Below are positions 1-11,036 of a DNA stretch of 64,000 bases, piece after piece. Source of the DNA: Myotis daubentonii (taxonomy: Eukaryota; Chordata; Mammalia; Chiroptera; Vespertilionidae); contig NC_081850.1 in the NCBI RefSeq assembly GCF_963259705.1, positions 35,263,892-35,327,891 of the forward strand, read 5' to 3'. The number at the start of each line of letters is the position of its first letter. The first letter of the stretch is position 1. The notes beneath the pieces are model-generated. The model saw nothing but the letters and a program-made list of their open reading frames with translations, had not been told where the DNA came from and searched no databases. A program made the position numbers and the translations under genes.

Positions 1-459
1 AAACATCTCAAAAGTCTCAGGGGGGTTAGTCTGTATGAAAAGTAGGTAACACTCAGGTACATTCTCTGTCCCAAACTCAGAGGAGTTGAGAGACTTACTG
101 AAGAAGACAAACCTAAGAGGCTCCAGAGTTAAGCACATCAGGCACAGAAAAGAGTGGAATACCATGCTGAAGTCAGAGCAGTTAACTCAATGTCTACATA
201 GTAAATGGTGAGATCCTCACTCCCTTCCTTCTCCTGCTGGGTTTTCAGATTGCTGACATTCTACCTTACGGGAAAATACCCATTGATATTTGCAAGCAAC
301 TCACCAGGCAAACTACTAGATCCCTAATGGATCACCTTCTAGTGTGACCCATCCATCAACCAGTCCTGTCCCTGCACACAGATCATCCATTCAGCTTCCT
401 AGTGATAGTTCTTAGCCGTGAACAGCCAGCCAGAGGTGTCTGATATTTAAGGAAAACCT
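1..459. other. Single-copy sequence, no feature seen
   Basis: No reading frame, repeat or RNA that I can recognise. Base composition is ordinary for mammalian non-coding DNA. Confidence 0.5.
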
Positions 460-1290
460 CCTAACATGGGAGAGAGACCAGAAAGCAAATAAGAAAAGAT
501 AAAAGATACTTGGAAAAAGAAAGGGTCTACAAGAAAATTATTTATAACTGTTATTCTCAAAGAATTAAGAGGACATTTTGCATCAATGAAATAATAAAGA
601 AATGCTATTAAAATATTCAAAACAAGAAATAACAAACATAACATCAAAATATGATAACAGAAAGAAAACATTTAGTAAAATAATTAGAATAGATAGTTAA
701 AGAAACCTCAGAAAGTAGAACAAATTATCAAAGAGAAGGGTAATAGGAGAGAAGACATAAAGTTAGTAAAGTGGTTCAGAAGACCAATTTACCCAATAGA
801 AATTCCAGGAAGAAAGGAGGCAGAATATGTAGAGACAGAAATTTTTAACAAAATAAAACAAGAACATGAATCTCCATTTCTACAGGGTCCGTTGAGTGCT
901 TTCAAACTTAAACATTTTTATTTAGTGTAAAGTCAATTAACAACAACAAAATATATCAAGTTTCATTATCATTGATAACAGAGAACAGACAGGATCCTAA
1001 ACACTTCTGGGACCAATTGGGGAGAAGAAAAAAAAAATCACACATAAAATGTCAAGAATCAGAAATGGCATCTAATTCCAGACTCACTAAAAGCTAGAAA
1101 TAATTGGGAAATTCCTTCAGTATTCCGAGGGAACATTACTTCCAGCCAAGGACTCTCATCTCCTGCCAAAGTATCAATCAAATCATCTGTGAGGGTAAAA
1201 TAAAGACATGTTCAAATATGCAAGGTCACAATGGAATCCACTCAGGAATGCACCAAGGGGCCATCTTGGACCAAAGCGTGACAAACTAAA
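460..1290 (+). mobile_element. Ancient HAL1/L1 ORF1 remnant
   Basis: This A-rich stretch reads as a decayed sense copy of an old HAL1 (half-LINE) ORF1. Recognisable consensus phrases, from memory, run in order: the coiled-coil coding part around 690-760, the stretch with 'agaattagaaatggcatc'-type wording around 1055-1080, and the end of ORF1 with 'gtgagggtaaaataaag' at 1190-1206. Indels and stops break every frame, so nothing is translated at length. The bat Ves SINE that follows sits just beyond its right edge. Family assignment is from memory of the mammalian HAL1 consensus. L1ME ORF1 is the close alternative. Confidence 0.65.
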
Positions 1291-1338
1291 ACAACCAGCT
1301 GGTGTTCAGGGCTCCTGAAACCCTATTTAAAAATTGTG

Positions 1339-1557
1339 GGCCCTGACCAGCTTGGCTCAGTGGATAGAGCATCAGCCTGCGGACTGAAGGGTCCCACGTT
1401 CGATTCCAGTCAAGGGCATGTGCCTTGGTTACGGGCACATCCCCAGTAAGGGGTGTGCAGGAGGCAACTGATCGATGTTTCTCTCTCATCGATGTTTCTA
1501 ACTCTCTATCCCTCTCCCTTCCTCTCTGTAAAAAATCAATAAAATATATTTTTTAAA
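1339..1557 (+). mobile_element. Ves SINE (tRNA-derived)
   Basis: Bat-specific tRNA-derived SINE. The head carries a pol III A box (TGGCTCAGTGG, 1354-1364) and a B-box-like GTTCGATTCC (about 1399). The body ends in pyrimidine-rich CTCTCTATCCCTCTCC and a short AATAAAATATATTTTTT tail. Flanking copies of roughly AAAATTGTG / AGAATTGTG (1330-1338 and 1558-1566) are the probable TSD. It encodes no protein and relies on L1 enzymes. Confidence 0.92.
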
Positions 1558-1566
1558 AGAATTGTG

Positions 1567-2053
1567 TGGTGTGTGTCTGCCTTAGGGTCTGTGGCTACTC
1601 TTTGCTCACATAACTTCTTGCCCCTGAAAGTCCTCACCCCAACCACACCATTCCCTGGTGGACACCTAAGGAGCTCAAGCATCCCTGCCTTGTGAACTCA
1701 TGACTTATCTTTATGATAAAACTGCCAGCCCTCTGTGCCCCACCCTCATACACATAAAACTCATGACACTTGATTCCACTTAACCCTTTACGTGCTGGCC
1801 TTCCTACTTAGGTCGTCAGTTCTCAGCATGCGTTCATTTTCGTTCCTCTGGCACTAAGTAGTGTTTCATAGTGAACTCTCACATACTTGGTGGATGGATG
1901 AATGGATGGATGGCAATGGGGTTGTGGGCGGGGGGGGGGGAGGGGGATGCCATTACCCAATTAGTACCACAAGAAGGGAAGGCTCCCCATTTGAATCTGA
2001 TGCTAAGGAAAGACAGTTTCATCCTGAAGGGACAAAATGCCTATATTTTCCAT
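1567..2053. other. Single-copy stretch with short GATG and G-run repeats
   Basis: No gene recognised. It holds a short GGATGGATGAATGGATGGATGG tract near 1890-1911 and a G-rich run at 1927-1947. Two small overlapping plus-strand frames cross this part but are low-complexity and match nothing I know. A TTAACCCTTTACG string at 1782-1794 resembles a piggyBac end but has no partner. Confidence 0.5.
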
Positions 2054-2500
2054 TCACTCATTCAACAGGTGTTTATTGAGTATTGTGCCCTGCACTTCCC
2101 TACAGTCCATATGAAACATTAGATAATGAAGTCTTCTGTTTAATGCCTTTAATTTTAGTTGCGGAGGGGAAAGGTATGGTATTAAATCAATAATAGAAGA
2201 GCTAAACGACAATATGAGAGAGATCACAATGTCAGATAAAATCAAACGTCAAAGTAGAACTCCAGAATGGGGAGTAGAGTCCAGAATGGGGAGTAGCGCC
2301 CGGAATGGGGAGACCACTGTGGGCTGAAACAATCAGAAAAGACGTCACGAGGAGGTACGGCTTGCGTTGATCTTTGACAGAGAAGATTCAGAGTCATAGA
2401 AGTGGAGCATTTCAGCTGGGGAGCAAAGAGGACAACGCTGAGCATCATGCAAACGAGATGGAGCAGAGAGTGTCAAGCGTGATAGGCGGCGAGATTTCGC
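2054..2500 (+). repeat. L2-like ancient repeat remnant
   Basis: It opens with CACTCATTCAACAGGTGTTT-type wording followed by TATTGAGTATTGTGCCCTGCA, the familiar start of an old mammalian interspersed repeat (L2/MIR-like). The later part, 2370-2500, follows the same consensus loosely. A three-copy 19-bp tandem repeat (GGAATGGGGAGTAG units, 2264-2312) lies inside it. Confidence 0.4.
2264..2312. repeat. Three-copy 19-bp tandem repeat
   Basis: Units CAGAATGGGGAGTAGAGTC, CAGAATGGGGAGTAGCGCC and CGGAATGGGGAGACC follow each other with a 19-base period. The copies differ at few positions, so this is a recent local duplication. Confidence 0.85.
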
Positions 2501-2514
2501 TTTAGAGACACATG

Positions 2515-2815
2515 GCTGTAGGTTGCGTGTGTTTCCTCAGGATTCATATGTTGAAAACCTAACGCCCAACATGATAGTATCAGGAGGTGGGACCTCTGGG
2601 AGGTGATTAGGTCTTGGGGGCAGAACCCTCACAAACAGACTGGTGCGCTTTTGAAAGAGCCCACAGTGATCCCCTTTGCCCCTTCTGCCATGCGAGGGCG
2701 CAGGGGAGACGGCAGTCTCTGAACCGGGAAGGCCTTGCCAAGCATCAGATTTGCTGGTGCCAGGCTCCTGGCTTTCCAGTCTCCAGAACTGTGAGAAATG
2801 CATGCCTTTCATTTA
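2515..2815 (+). mobile_element. MLT1-type solo LTR (ERVL-MaLR)
   Basis: Sense-oriented LTR relic. Diagnostic phrases are ATTCATATGTTGAAAACCTA (2543), GGAGGTGGGACCTCTGGGAG (2584), GGTGATTAGGTC, and near the end CTCCAGAACTGTGAGAAAT. Order and spacing match MLT1A-like LTRs. No internal retroviral sequence accompanies it, so it is a solo LTR formed by recombination. The short frames on both strands across it are incidental. Confidence 0.8.
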
Positions 2816-3044
2816 TCCAATCAGACGAAGACACACACTGGAGACCCCAGAATGCCATACCAAGAAGGCTGGGCTTTAAAATGGGGAGCCCTATGTGAAG
2901 CCTTCCCCAAATTCCAGTTCCTCTGGGATTATGACCACACACAATTAGCAACCTCCTCTCCCATATCCCATATCCCACAACCTCCTGCACATATTTTGAA
3001 TAGCACAGCTATCGCAGTAAGTGGTGATCTGTTTATGTAGCTGC

Positions 3045-3170
3045 CTTCCCCATTGGGCTGCGAGCGCTTGAGAGCCAAGGCTGTTATTTTGATCATTAGT
3101 CCTACGCTGCTTAGCACAGTGCCACGAGCTTAGGGGACGCCCAGGATACACTTGCTGAAGGAATAGAGTG
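3045..3170 (+). repeat. L2 3'-end remnant
   Basis: The wording GCTTAGCACAGTGCCACGAG followed by 'gctgaaggaatagag', and the upstream 'gcgcttgagagccaaggctg', match the 3' end of L2 LINEs in sense, with moderate decay. Confidence 0.5.
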
Positions 3171-4150
3171 AGAGGCGGTGGGGGCTGAGGCGGACTCGGA
3201 GCAAGGAGAGATGGATGACGCTCTTTCTGCTCCATCTCCGGCTGCCACCTCCCGTGTCAGTGGGACCCCTCCCTGTAATCTAGTGCTATGAAAACTGGGA
3301 GAAACACAGATGTCTGATGCTTCTAACCTACTCAGAATGTCAGCCCAGAATTAGAACCCAAAGTGACCTCATGAGTCTCGGGGCCCCATGCTGTTTCTCA
3401 CAGACACATTACTTCTGACTCTGAGAATGACTGCCCCATCCTCCCACATGCCTCCCGGAGATCAGCTCCTCAGATCCTGCAAAACAACTCTGGGAGGCCA
3501 CTGTGCAGCCTACCCAGAAGAGAGGGCTCCCCCTTCGCATGAATATATACGCCTGCCCAGTTCCTCAGGCGTCAGCCTTCACTCCTGGTTTGGAGAATTC
3601 TGCTTTTAATTTAACATGTGACGATTCCCAATCCTGCACAGAGGCCGTCTCGCCTTAGGAGCCAAGCATCTGCCTTCTATTTCCCAAGCAGTTTGCTCTG
3701 CTCTGCTAAGAGCTCTGCCCGCTTCTGGGAAATGACAGGAGCCACATAAAAATGTGCGCCATGCTGGGAGGGTGGGCCAGATGAGTTCCCCGCATCTCTA
3801 ATTTCTCTAATTACCGCTTGGGGGATATGATGTACACTGAGTTTCGTTCCTAGAAGCTGCACCACAAAAGTGTTTTAAAAACCCCTTAAAGATTACTCTA
3901 TTACCTTGTTTTCCCTGAAGTAATAAGCACAGTTTCTAGCAGTTACAGGTTTGTGAGTTCCATCCAGAAACGACACCACAGCCAAATGTAATTAAAATGA
4001 AGAAACTGTGTTTTGTTTTTTCCCTTGCTCCCACTCTATATTTCTTCCCTTATGAAACAGCTGGTAGACCAGTCCTTTTTTTTTTTTTTTCTTCTATCTC
4101 ATGTTCAAGCTGGGAAACATTACACCTTGTAAATGTAATCTTTTTCTAAA
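3171..4150. other. Single-copy sequence
   Basis: No exon, RNA or repeat recognised apart from a T run at 4076-4091. Short frames on both strands lack codon structure or known motifs. Confidence 0.5.
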
Positions 4151-4154
4151 TAAG

Positions 4155-4330
4155 TACTTCTCTGTGTTCATTCTTTCAATAATTTACTGAGCAGTTACTT
4201 TTGGGGGGGAAAAGGTTTTACTTAGAAAGACAATAGAAAACAAGATGTGGTTTTTGCCCTTGCGCAGCCCATGAAGGAAGGCAGGCACAAATGGAGAATT
4301 CTACATGATGTGGAGAAGTGTCTACACTGT
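4155..4330 (+). repeat. L2-like remnant
   Basis: The phrases TTTCAATAATTTACTGAGCA and AACAAGATGTGGTTTTTGCC follow an old L2-like consensus in sense. The match is weak after 4330. Confidence 0.35.
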
Positions 4331-4841
4331 GCTGGGGAAACACAGCTGCCAGACTCGCTGCATCTACATCGAGGGACATTAGAGGAGCCTTTCCAGACGA
4401 AATACATTTAATCTGGGTCCGGGGTGGGGGTTTCTGGGGAGGAATAGACCTTCCAGACCAGGCAAACATTGGTACAAAGGTATCAAAGACCTCCCTTGGG
4501 TCCATCTAAAGAAAGTTCATTGATAATTCGCTAATGGGGCAATGATGCTACCCTTTGAAACACCTACTTGGGGGTGAAATGTCTTTCCCTTGACTTTTTG
4601 CTCCCTCAGTCAGCTGGCTTCTCTCAGAACAAAGGACTTACTACCTTGATGATATGTTGTGAAATTCACATTTGTAAGTGTTTTTGTTTGGGATGTGTTC
4701 ATATAGTTTGCCCGGGCAAATATAGTTTATGCTGACTGTCCTGGTATAATTGGTAATGGTGGCTTCTTTCATTCTCAAATTTCTCTAAGTTTGAACAATA
4801 AACAATATGGCTACTTTGCCTATTGGAGAAAAGTAACCTAT
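4331..4841. other. Single-copy sequence
   Basis: Nothing recognised. The stretch ends at the TSD of the HAL1 element. Confidence 0.45.
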
Positions 4842-4856
4842 AAAATATTTATCTGA

Positions 4857-6983
4857 AAGGGAGACCAAGCTGGCGGCATAAGGTACAAACCTGTACATAC
4901 TGCGCCCCCCCCCCCACAACAACATTAAAATTACAATTATAAGACAAAACAGCTATCATCCAGAACCACGGGAAAGCTGACCAAGTGGAAGTTCTACAGC
5001 TAGAAGGAAAGAAAAAAGTACATTGAGACCGAGTAGGAGGTGCAGAGGCGCCAAGAACAGAGGTACAGAGGCGCACGCAAGGTGGCTGCACCTGGGTGCA
5101 TGGTTTTTTTCAATTGGAAGGGGATGCAAGCTCTCTAATACACTGAACTCATTTATGGCAAGACTCTGAGGTCCCAGACTCCTACGGGGAGAAACTGGAC
5201 TGTCTTGCAGCAGGTCGGAAAGCAAGGGTGACTTTCTCACAGAGCTGCTCACAGGGATCATTGTTGCTGTGGGGGCGCGGGACTCGGGAATGCAGAGACG
5301 TGGAGATGGCAGATGACAGCCATTGCTGTTTGCTCCGCCCTGGTGATTCTCTGAGACCCCGCCCCACTCAATTTACATCCCCACCCAAGCGGTGCACAGT
5401 GGCGCAAAGCAATCTCTTGCGCTTCTGCAGCCTAACAAACTGCAGCTGGGTCAGAGAGCTCCAAAACTTCCAAACTACAAACAAAGAGGAGAAATCTGCT
5501 GATACTGCTATAGCTCCTGCTGGATGGACTCACACAGTGGTTGACTTGGAGATCCAGGAACCAGGGTACTCCTGGTCAGATACTAGATTTCAACTCCTCA
5601 AATCCATAAGGGACACACTCAAGAAGCAGACTCAATGAGCACCAAAGCTCCACTGAAGCAAGTCCTACCCCATAAGGGTGTCTCCAGCACAGCAGTTCTT
5701 CCACTGTAGACACGGTGGGTCCTCGCAGTCAGCCAAAAATGCAGAAACAAAGCAACATGTCAATAATGAAAGAAATGGAGGAAAGCAAACTAATGGAGGA
5801 CATAGAGTTCAAAACCTCAGTTATAAGGTTACTCAAGAATCTTCTACGAACCTCCGAGAAACTTAGTGAGACCTTCGAGGATCTTAATGAGACCTTCAAG
5901 GATCTTAATGAGAATGCCAAAAAAATGGAAAAGGACCAGTCAGAAATTAAACATACACTGACTGAAATTAAAAATAATATACAGATATCCAACAGCAGAC
6001 TAGAAGGTCCCAAGAATCAAGCCAAAGATTTGAAATACCAAGAAGCAAAAAACACCCATCTGGAAAAGCAAAACGAAAAAAGAATCCAAAAATATGAAGA
6101 TAGTGTAAGGAGCCTCTGGGACAACTTCAAACATACCAACATCCAAATTATAGGGGTGCCAGAAGAAGAGAGAGAGCAAGATATTGAAAACCTATTTGAA
6201 GAAATAATGACAGAAAACTTCCCCTACCTGGTGAAAGAAATAGACTTACAAGTCCAGGAAGTACAGAGAACCCCAAATAAGAGGAATCCAAAGAGGACCA
6301 CACCAAGACACATCATAATTAAAATGCCAAGAGCAAAAGACAAAGAGAGAATATTAAAAGCAGCAAGAGAAAAACAGTTAGTTACCTACAAGGGAGTACC
6401 CATACGACTGTCAGCTGATTTCTCAACAGAAACCATGCAGGCCAGAAGGGAGTGGCAAGAAATATTCAAAGTGATGAATACCAAGAACCTACAACCACAT
6501 TTACTCTACCTAGCAAAGCTATCATGTAGAATTGAAGGTCAGATAAAGAACTTCACAGACAAGAAAAGCTAAAGGAGTTCATCACCACCAAACCAGGACT
6601 ATATGAAATGCTGAAGGATACTCTTTAAGAAGAGGAAGAAGAAGAAAAAGGTAAAGATAAAAATTATGAACAACAAAGTGACAACAAATAAATATCTATC
6701 AACAAGTGAACCTAAAAGTTAAGTCAGAATAAACTGGTGAATATAATAGAAGCAGGGGCATAGAAAGGGAGTGGACTGACAATTCTTGGGGGGAAGGAGG
6801 TGTGGGAGGTGCGGGAAGAGACTGGACAAAAATTTTACACCTATGGATGAGGACAGTGGCAGGGGGTAAGGGCATGGGGTGGGGTGGGAACCAGGTAGAG
6901 GGGAACTATGGGGGGAAAAAAGAGGAATATCTGTAATAATCTAAACAATAAAGATTAATTAAAAAAAATCTAACTCTCCCCAA
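4857..6983 (+). mobile_element. HAL1 (half-L1) retrotransposon, near full length
   Basis: A LINE-1-derived element with a 5' UTR, ORF1 and a short 3' UTR but no ORF2. It is bounded by a perfect 15-bp TSD AAAATATTTATCTGA at 4842-4856 and 6984-6998, so the 5' end is close to complete. The first bases (GAGACCAAGCTGGCGGC) resemble the YY1-bearing start of L1s. ORF1 lies at 5715-6572. About 250 bases of G-rich 3' UTR follow, then AACAATAAAGATTAATT and an A tail. Between the first A run (6960-6968) and the TSD there is a short extra TCTAACTCTCCCC, a possible 3' transduction. It needs L1 reverse transcriptase from elsewhere. Three other copies in this window share the ORF1-to-tail structure, which argues against a chance deletion of ORF2. 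Confidence 0.85.
5715..6572 (+). CDS. HAL1 ORF1p, RNA-binding trimeric coiled-coil protein
   Basis: This 285-residue protein belongs to the LINE-1 ORF1p family, which coats element RNA and chaperones nucleic acid during target-primed reverse transcription. Residues about 35-125 are charged and heptad-rich (coiled coil). The RRM-like domain begins near SLWDNFKHTNIQIIGVPEEE (133-152). The basic linker RTPNKRNPKRTTPRHIIIK spans 185-203, and the C-terminal domain contains YKGVPIRLSADFSTET (225-240) and ARREWQEIF (243-251). The frame is open from ATG, but the end is abnormal. It stops at KNFTDKKS, whereas the sister copy at 22.5 kb continues for about 20 more residues. Comparison shows one base missing after 'gacaag' near 6562, so the last residues of the C-terminal domain are lost. 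It may therefore be inactive. Confidence 0.85.
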   Translation: MGPRSQPKMQKQSNMSIMKEMEESKLMEDIEFKTSVIRLLKNLLRTSEKLSETFEDLNETFKDLNENAKKMEKDQSEIKHTLTEIKNNIQISNSRLEGPKNQAKDLKYQEAKNTHLEKQNEKRIQKYEDSVRSLWDNFKHTNIQIIGVPEEEREQDIENLFEEIMTENFPYLVKEIDLQVQEVQRTPNKRNPKRTTPRHIIIKMPRAKDKERILKAAREKQLVTYKGVPIRLSADFSTETMQARREWQEIFKVMNTKNLQPHLLYLAKLSCRIEGQIKNFTDKKS

Positions 6984-6998
6984 AAAATATTTATCTGA

Positions 6999-7500
6999 CC
7001 AAGAAAATATGACTTTCTCTTGGTAAGCCCCATCATCATACTTCATAGGACAAGAATGACCTCATCACCTCTGAGGATAAAACACTTTTTTTAAAAAAAA
7101 TAGGTTACTTATAAAAATGGGATAGACTGAATGCCAAAATCTTTCCCAAGTACACAACTTTATGATCAGAGTGTTTTTGTCCCAATTCTTTTGAGCTAAA
7201 AAATAAACCAAGCAAATAATTCTTGCCTCTTCTACCTTGTGCCATTTCTCACAGACCAACAGACTATCTAGTATTTCTAGGAAATGCAATAGCAGGTTAC
7301 CCATGGGGGTGGAAAAATGTCTTTTGTATTTATTTTCTCAATGGCTTTTGAACCACACAAAATGACTTCTATTTGTAGTTAAGTCAAATCTAATTCTTTC
7401 TCCCTCCATTTAGAAAGCTGGATGGATTATATTGAGAATTAAAGACCAAACCTCCCAGAAAATCAGTCCTCATCTTTGCACTGTCACTACAGGGATTAGA
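6999..7500. other. Single-copy sequence
   Basis: AT-rich, with no gene or repeat recognised beyond the HAL1 TSD. Confidence 0.45.
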
Positions 7501-7504
7501 GAGT

Positions 7505-7640
7505 TTGATTCTAAAATTTGGCTCAACAATTCATAAACACTTAGTGTGCCAGGGCTGCACTAAGATATGGGAAATACAATGAAAAATAAGCTACTCCACT
7601 TCTTCTTAAACCAATCAGGAAAGGCTACGTCTTGCTGCAT
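7505..7640 (+). repeat. L2/MIR-like remnant
   Basis: TTCATAAACACTTAGTGTGC then CAGGGCTGCACTAAGATATG resembles the 'increasing age' L2-like consensus, heavily decayed. Confidence 0.3.
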
Positions 7641-8614
7641 AGCAAGCAACCCTAACATCTCCATGTCGATTATCAGTCAGGTAGAAACGCTACTCTGCAC
7701 ACGTTTTATCCTGGGACCTAGGCTAAAAAAGCAGCACGTAAAGGAATACTGGCGGTTTCCATGCGACAGGGAAAAGAGAACGTGGTGAAGCACACACTAG
7801 CTCTTAACGCTTTCACCAGGAAGTGACATCACCCACTCACATTCATTGGCCAAAGTCATAGCGCTACATCTAAATTTAAGGGGGAGGAGAATGACAATAT
7901 TATCATACGCTTCAAAGAAGAGAGAGATGAAATAACTGTGAGCAGAGTTAATGACCATGAGCGCCAACACAGAGATTACTTCATCGAAAGGAAGACAAAG
8001 AACTCAGTCATCCTGTCGGAAGTTCACTAAGAGGCTTGTTGTATAAGAAGATGCTTGAGACCGGCATTTTATGATAATACAATCATAAAATTCTCTCTGG
8101 TGGAAACTCTTATGATAAAATTCTTTGGTATTTAATGAATCAGTGGCAGGTAAGGACTTTATTCCAAATGTACATGCATTATAGTCAATATTAACACTAA
8201 AAATAATAGGATTTCAAGTATGTAAGGACGATTAGACATCATTTGAATCCCTTTGGCATGGGACTTAGAGTTCTAGCATCATTGTGAACAAAAGTGTGGA
8301 TTTCTTCATCACTCTGCCTGATACAAATATGGATGAATGCAGGTTAAAAAGTTTTAATGAATGTGGCCACACTTAATGAAAAGAGTTAGACATTTTTTAG
8401 ATTCCAGTCTAAGTATTCATGGAATCATATGTGTAACATATGCATAGGTATGGATGGAACTTAAAGTCCAGATCTTCCCAAAATAGAGAGCCTGGTCTGT
8501 AATGTCCCCTGAGGCTAGAACACCCAAACAGCTGTCACTATTAGAGCAGGCAAGTAAACTACCTCGTGTGGATTTGCAGCCCCAAACATCCAGGTACTCC
8601 AAAACGATTACAAA
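7641..8614. other. Single-copy sequence
   Basis: No exon or repeat recognised. The 73-residue frame starting at 7567 has no known motif. Confidence 0.45.
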
Positions 8615-8626
8615 CCATTACCTTTT

Positions 8627-8849
8627 TTTTTTTTTTAATATATTTTATTGATTTTTTTTACAGAGAGGAAGGGAAAGAGACAGAGAGTTAGAAACATCGA
8701 TGAGAGAGAAACATCGATCAGCTGCCTCCTGCATGCCTCCCACTGGGGATGTGCCCGCAACCAAGGTACATGCCCTTGACCGGAATCGAACCTGGGACCT
8801 TTCAGTTCACAGGCCGACGCTCCATCCACTGAGCCAAACCGGTCAGGAC
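8627..8849 (-). mobile_element. Ves SINE, reverse orientation
   Basis: A T-rich tail at the left and a tRNA-like head at the right (GAGCCAAACCGGTCAGG, about 8831-8847) show minus orientation. The B-box complement GGAATCGAACC lies near 8782. The TSD CCATTACCTTTT is perfect at 8615-8626 and 8850-8861, a sign of a fairly young insertion. Confidence 0.95.
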
Positions 8850-9299
8850 CCATTACCTTTTGTTTTCTTTTTTTAATTAAAGTCTCCCAAACTGCTAGTG
8901 TTCATGGGTTCATGGCAAAGGAAAGCAAATTCTATCCAGAGGAATGCACCTTGATCATAATCCTTAGAGAATTCCCAGAAATATCTTTTCCAAAGAAAAC
9001 ACACACAAGCACAAAACATTTTTAAGCACAACAGGAAATAACACTCTACAAACACAAATAACAGCAAAAACCTCAATAAAAGATCCTCAAAAATTTCAGA
9101 CATTAGCATTATCAGACAGAGAACTTAAATAAGTCTGACTACTATGTTTACATTATAAAAGACAAAATTAAAGATACTAGTATATATATGTAGGGGACAA
9201 GTAATTATGAAAAATATAACCAAGCAGAGATATAGTTTTTAACCCACTGACATTCTAGAAATAAAAAATATAATTGAAATTTAAAAACTCAGCAGGTTT

Positions 9300-9528
9300 G
9301 CCCTACCAGTTTAGCTCAGTGGATGCAATGTCATTGGCCTGTGGACTGAAGGATCCCGGGTTCGATTCTGGACAAGGGCATGTACCTCGGTTGCAGGCTC
9401 TTCCCTGGCCCAGGCCCTGGTCAGGGCGCATGCAGGAGGCAACCAATTGATGTGTTTCTCTCATATCGATGTTTCTCTCTGTCTTTCCCTCTCTCTTCCA
9501 CTCTCTCTAAAAAAACAAAAACAAAATA
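9300..9528 (+). mobile_element. Ves SINE inside L1M ORF1
   Basis: Head GTTTAGCTCAGTGGATGC and B-box GGGTTCGATTCTGG (about 9358-9371) mark a sense Ves copy. The TSD AAAACTCAGCAGGTTT is perfect at 9284-9299 and 9529-9544. The tail is A-rich with interspersed C. Confidence 0.93.
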
Positions 9529-10874
9529 AAAACTCAGCAGGTTTAACAACAAATTATTTAGCTGGGGAATGAAATATAAGCTAGAATATAAGTCTCAAAA
9601 AATTACCCACAACACAGCATAAAATAAATATAAAATTAAAAAGTGAAAGAGTGCTTAAAAGACTTTAAGAAAAAAATAAGTTTTAACATATATATTCTTA
9701 ATCAGATTTCACAGAGGAAAGGAAAAAGAGAATCTGGTAGTGACAATATCTAAAGGTATAACAAAAGAATACATTCTCCAATTGATTCAGTGCCCAATCC
9801 ACAGATTTTTTTCCCAAGAGGTTCAATGAACCCAAATAGGATAAAAATAAATAAATCTACACAAAGACAGAGCATAAAAAAGAAAACAACAAATGTAAGA
9901 TACTAAAGATAAAGAGAAAAATCTGAAACCAGCCAGATAAAAATTATATATTACCCTCTACGAGTAATAATATGTGAGAAACCTAAACAAATATTGACTA
10001 CAAATGACATTTCAGTTGGGGGGTGGTGGTAGTTAATAAAGTCTAAGAACTGTATTCTGAGGGAGATGGTAAAGGTGTTGGTAAAATATAGATTTAGTAA
10101 CTTAATTAAATATGTATGCTGTGATCTGTAGGTTAATCATTAAATGAACATAATCACAGTATAAAGCTTTCAAACAAGTACAGAGACAAAATAAGAAAAT
10201 TTTTAAATTGCTTAATGCAAAAGAAAACAGGATTGCAGAAAAAAGAAACACATAAGACAATACAAATTATAGTAGATAACAAATCCAAAATATGTATAAT
10301 TACATGAATTATACAAGAACCAAGTGCTCAAGTTAAAAAATAGAGTGCTCTATCTCTATCTAATGTAATAATACTTACATTAATTATACAAGAACCAAAT
10401 TCTGTAATTAAAAGATAAAGATTACCATACTGGATTATTAAAAAAATGTCCAAGCACACATTATTTATGAAACATGCCTAAAATATAAGGATACAGAAAA
10501 GTTAGAAAGTTAAAGGATAGAATAATCATATCAGGCTAACAGAATTCAGCAGGAAAGGGTGTAAATATATTAGTATCAGACAAAGGGAATTTTAAGGCAA
10601 AAATAATTACTTTAATTACTTTGTAATAAAAATTTCATTTACAAAGAGTATGTAACATGTGTAAATTTATGTGTACATATGAATATAGCCTCGGAATATA
10701 TAAAGTAAAAAGCAAAAGAATTCCAAGGAGATATAAGCAAACCTACAATCATGTTAGGAGATAACACATCTCTATCAGAAATTAACATGGAGGGGGGAAA
10801 AAGAAGCAAAGCTCTAAGTATATAGAAAATTTGAACAACATAATTAAATTGGCTTAATGTATACTTATAGACTA

Positions 10875-11036
10875 CTAGAGGCCTAATGCACGAAATTCGT
10901 GTAAGGGGCTCAGTCCTCGCAAGCCCCAGCTGCCTCATGGCCCCGCCCTCCTCCCACTGGTCATTCTGGAAAGTTGTTCCGGAAGGTCGTTCCACCATCC
11001 GGTCTAATTAGCACATTAGCTCTTTATTATATAGGG
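10875..11036 (-). mobile_element. Short HeliBat-type Helitron
   Basis: Non-autonomous rolling-circle transposon in reverse orientation. The left edge is the 3' terminus: CTAG at 10875-10878, then the subterminal hairpin GCACGAAATTCGTG at 10889-10902. The right edge is the 5' terminus (TTTATTATATAGG, 11023-11035), and AATTAGCACATTAGC matches the usual 5' subterminal motif. It lies within old L1M sequence. At about 160 bases it is a minimal copy with no captured gene. Confidence 0.9.

Noticed and set aside
1339..1557. tRNA gene
   Set aside because: The A and B boxes are those of a Ves SINE. The cloverleaf is not preserved, and the same sequence recurs fourteen times with A-rich tails and TSDs.
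1782..1794. piggyBac terminus (TTAACCCTTT)
   Set aside because: No matching inverted end with TTAA is found nearby, and the rest of the terminus does not match.
5228..5638. 136-codon plus-strand frame upstream of HAL1 ORF1
   Set aside because: It lies in the 5' UTR, has no counterpart in the full-length copy at 32.5 kb, and shows no domain.
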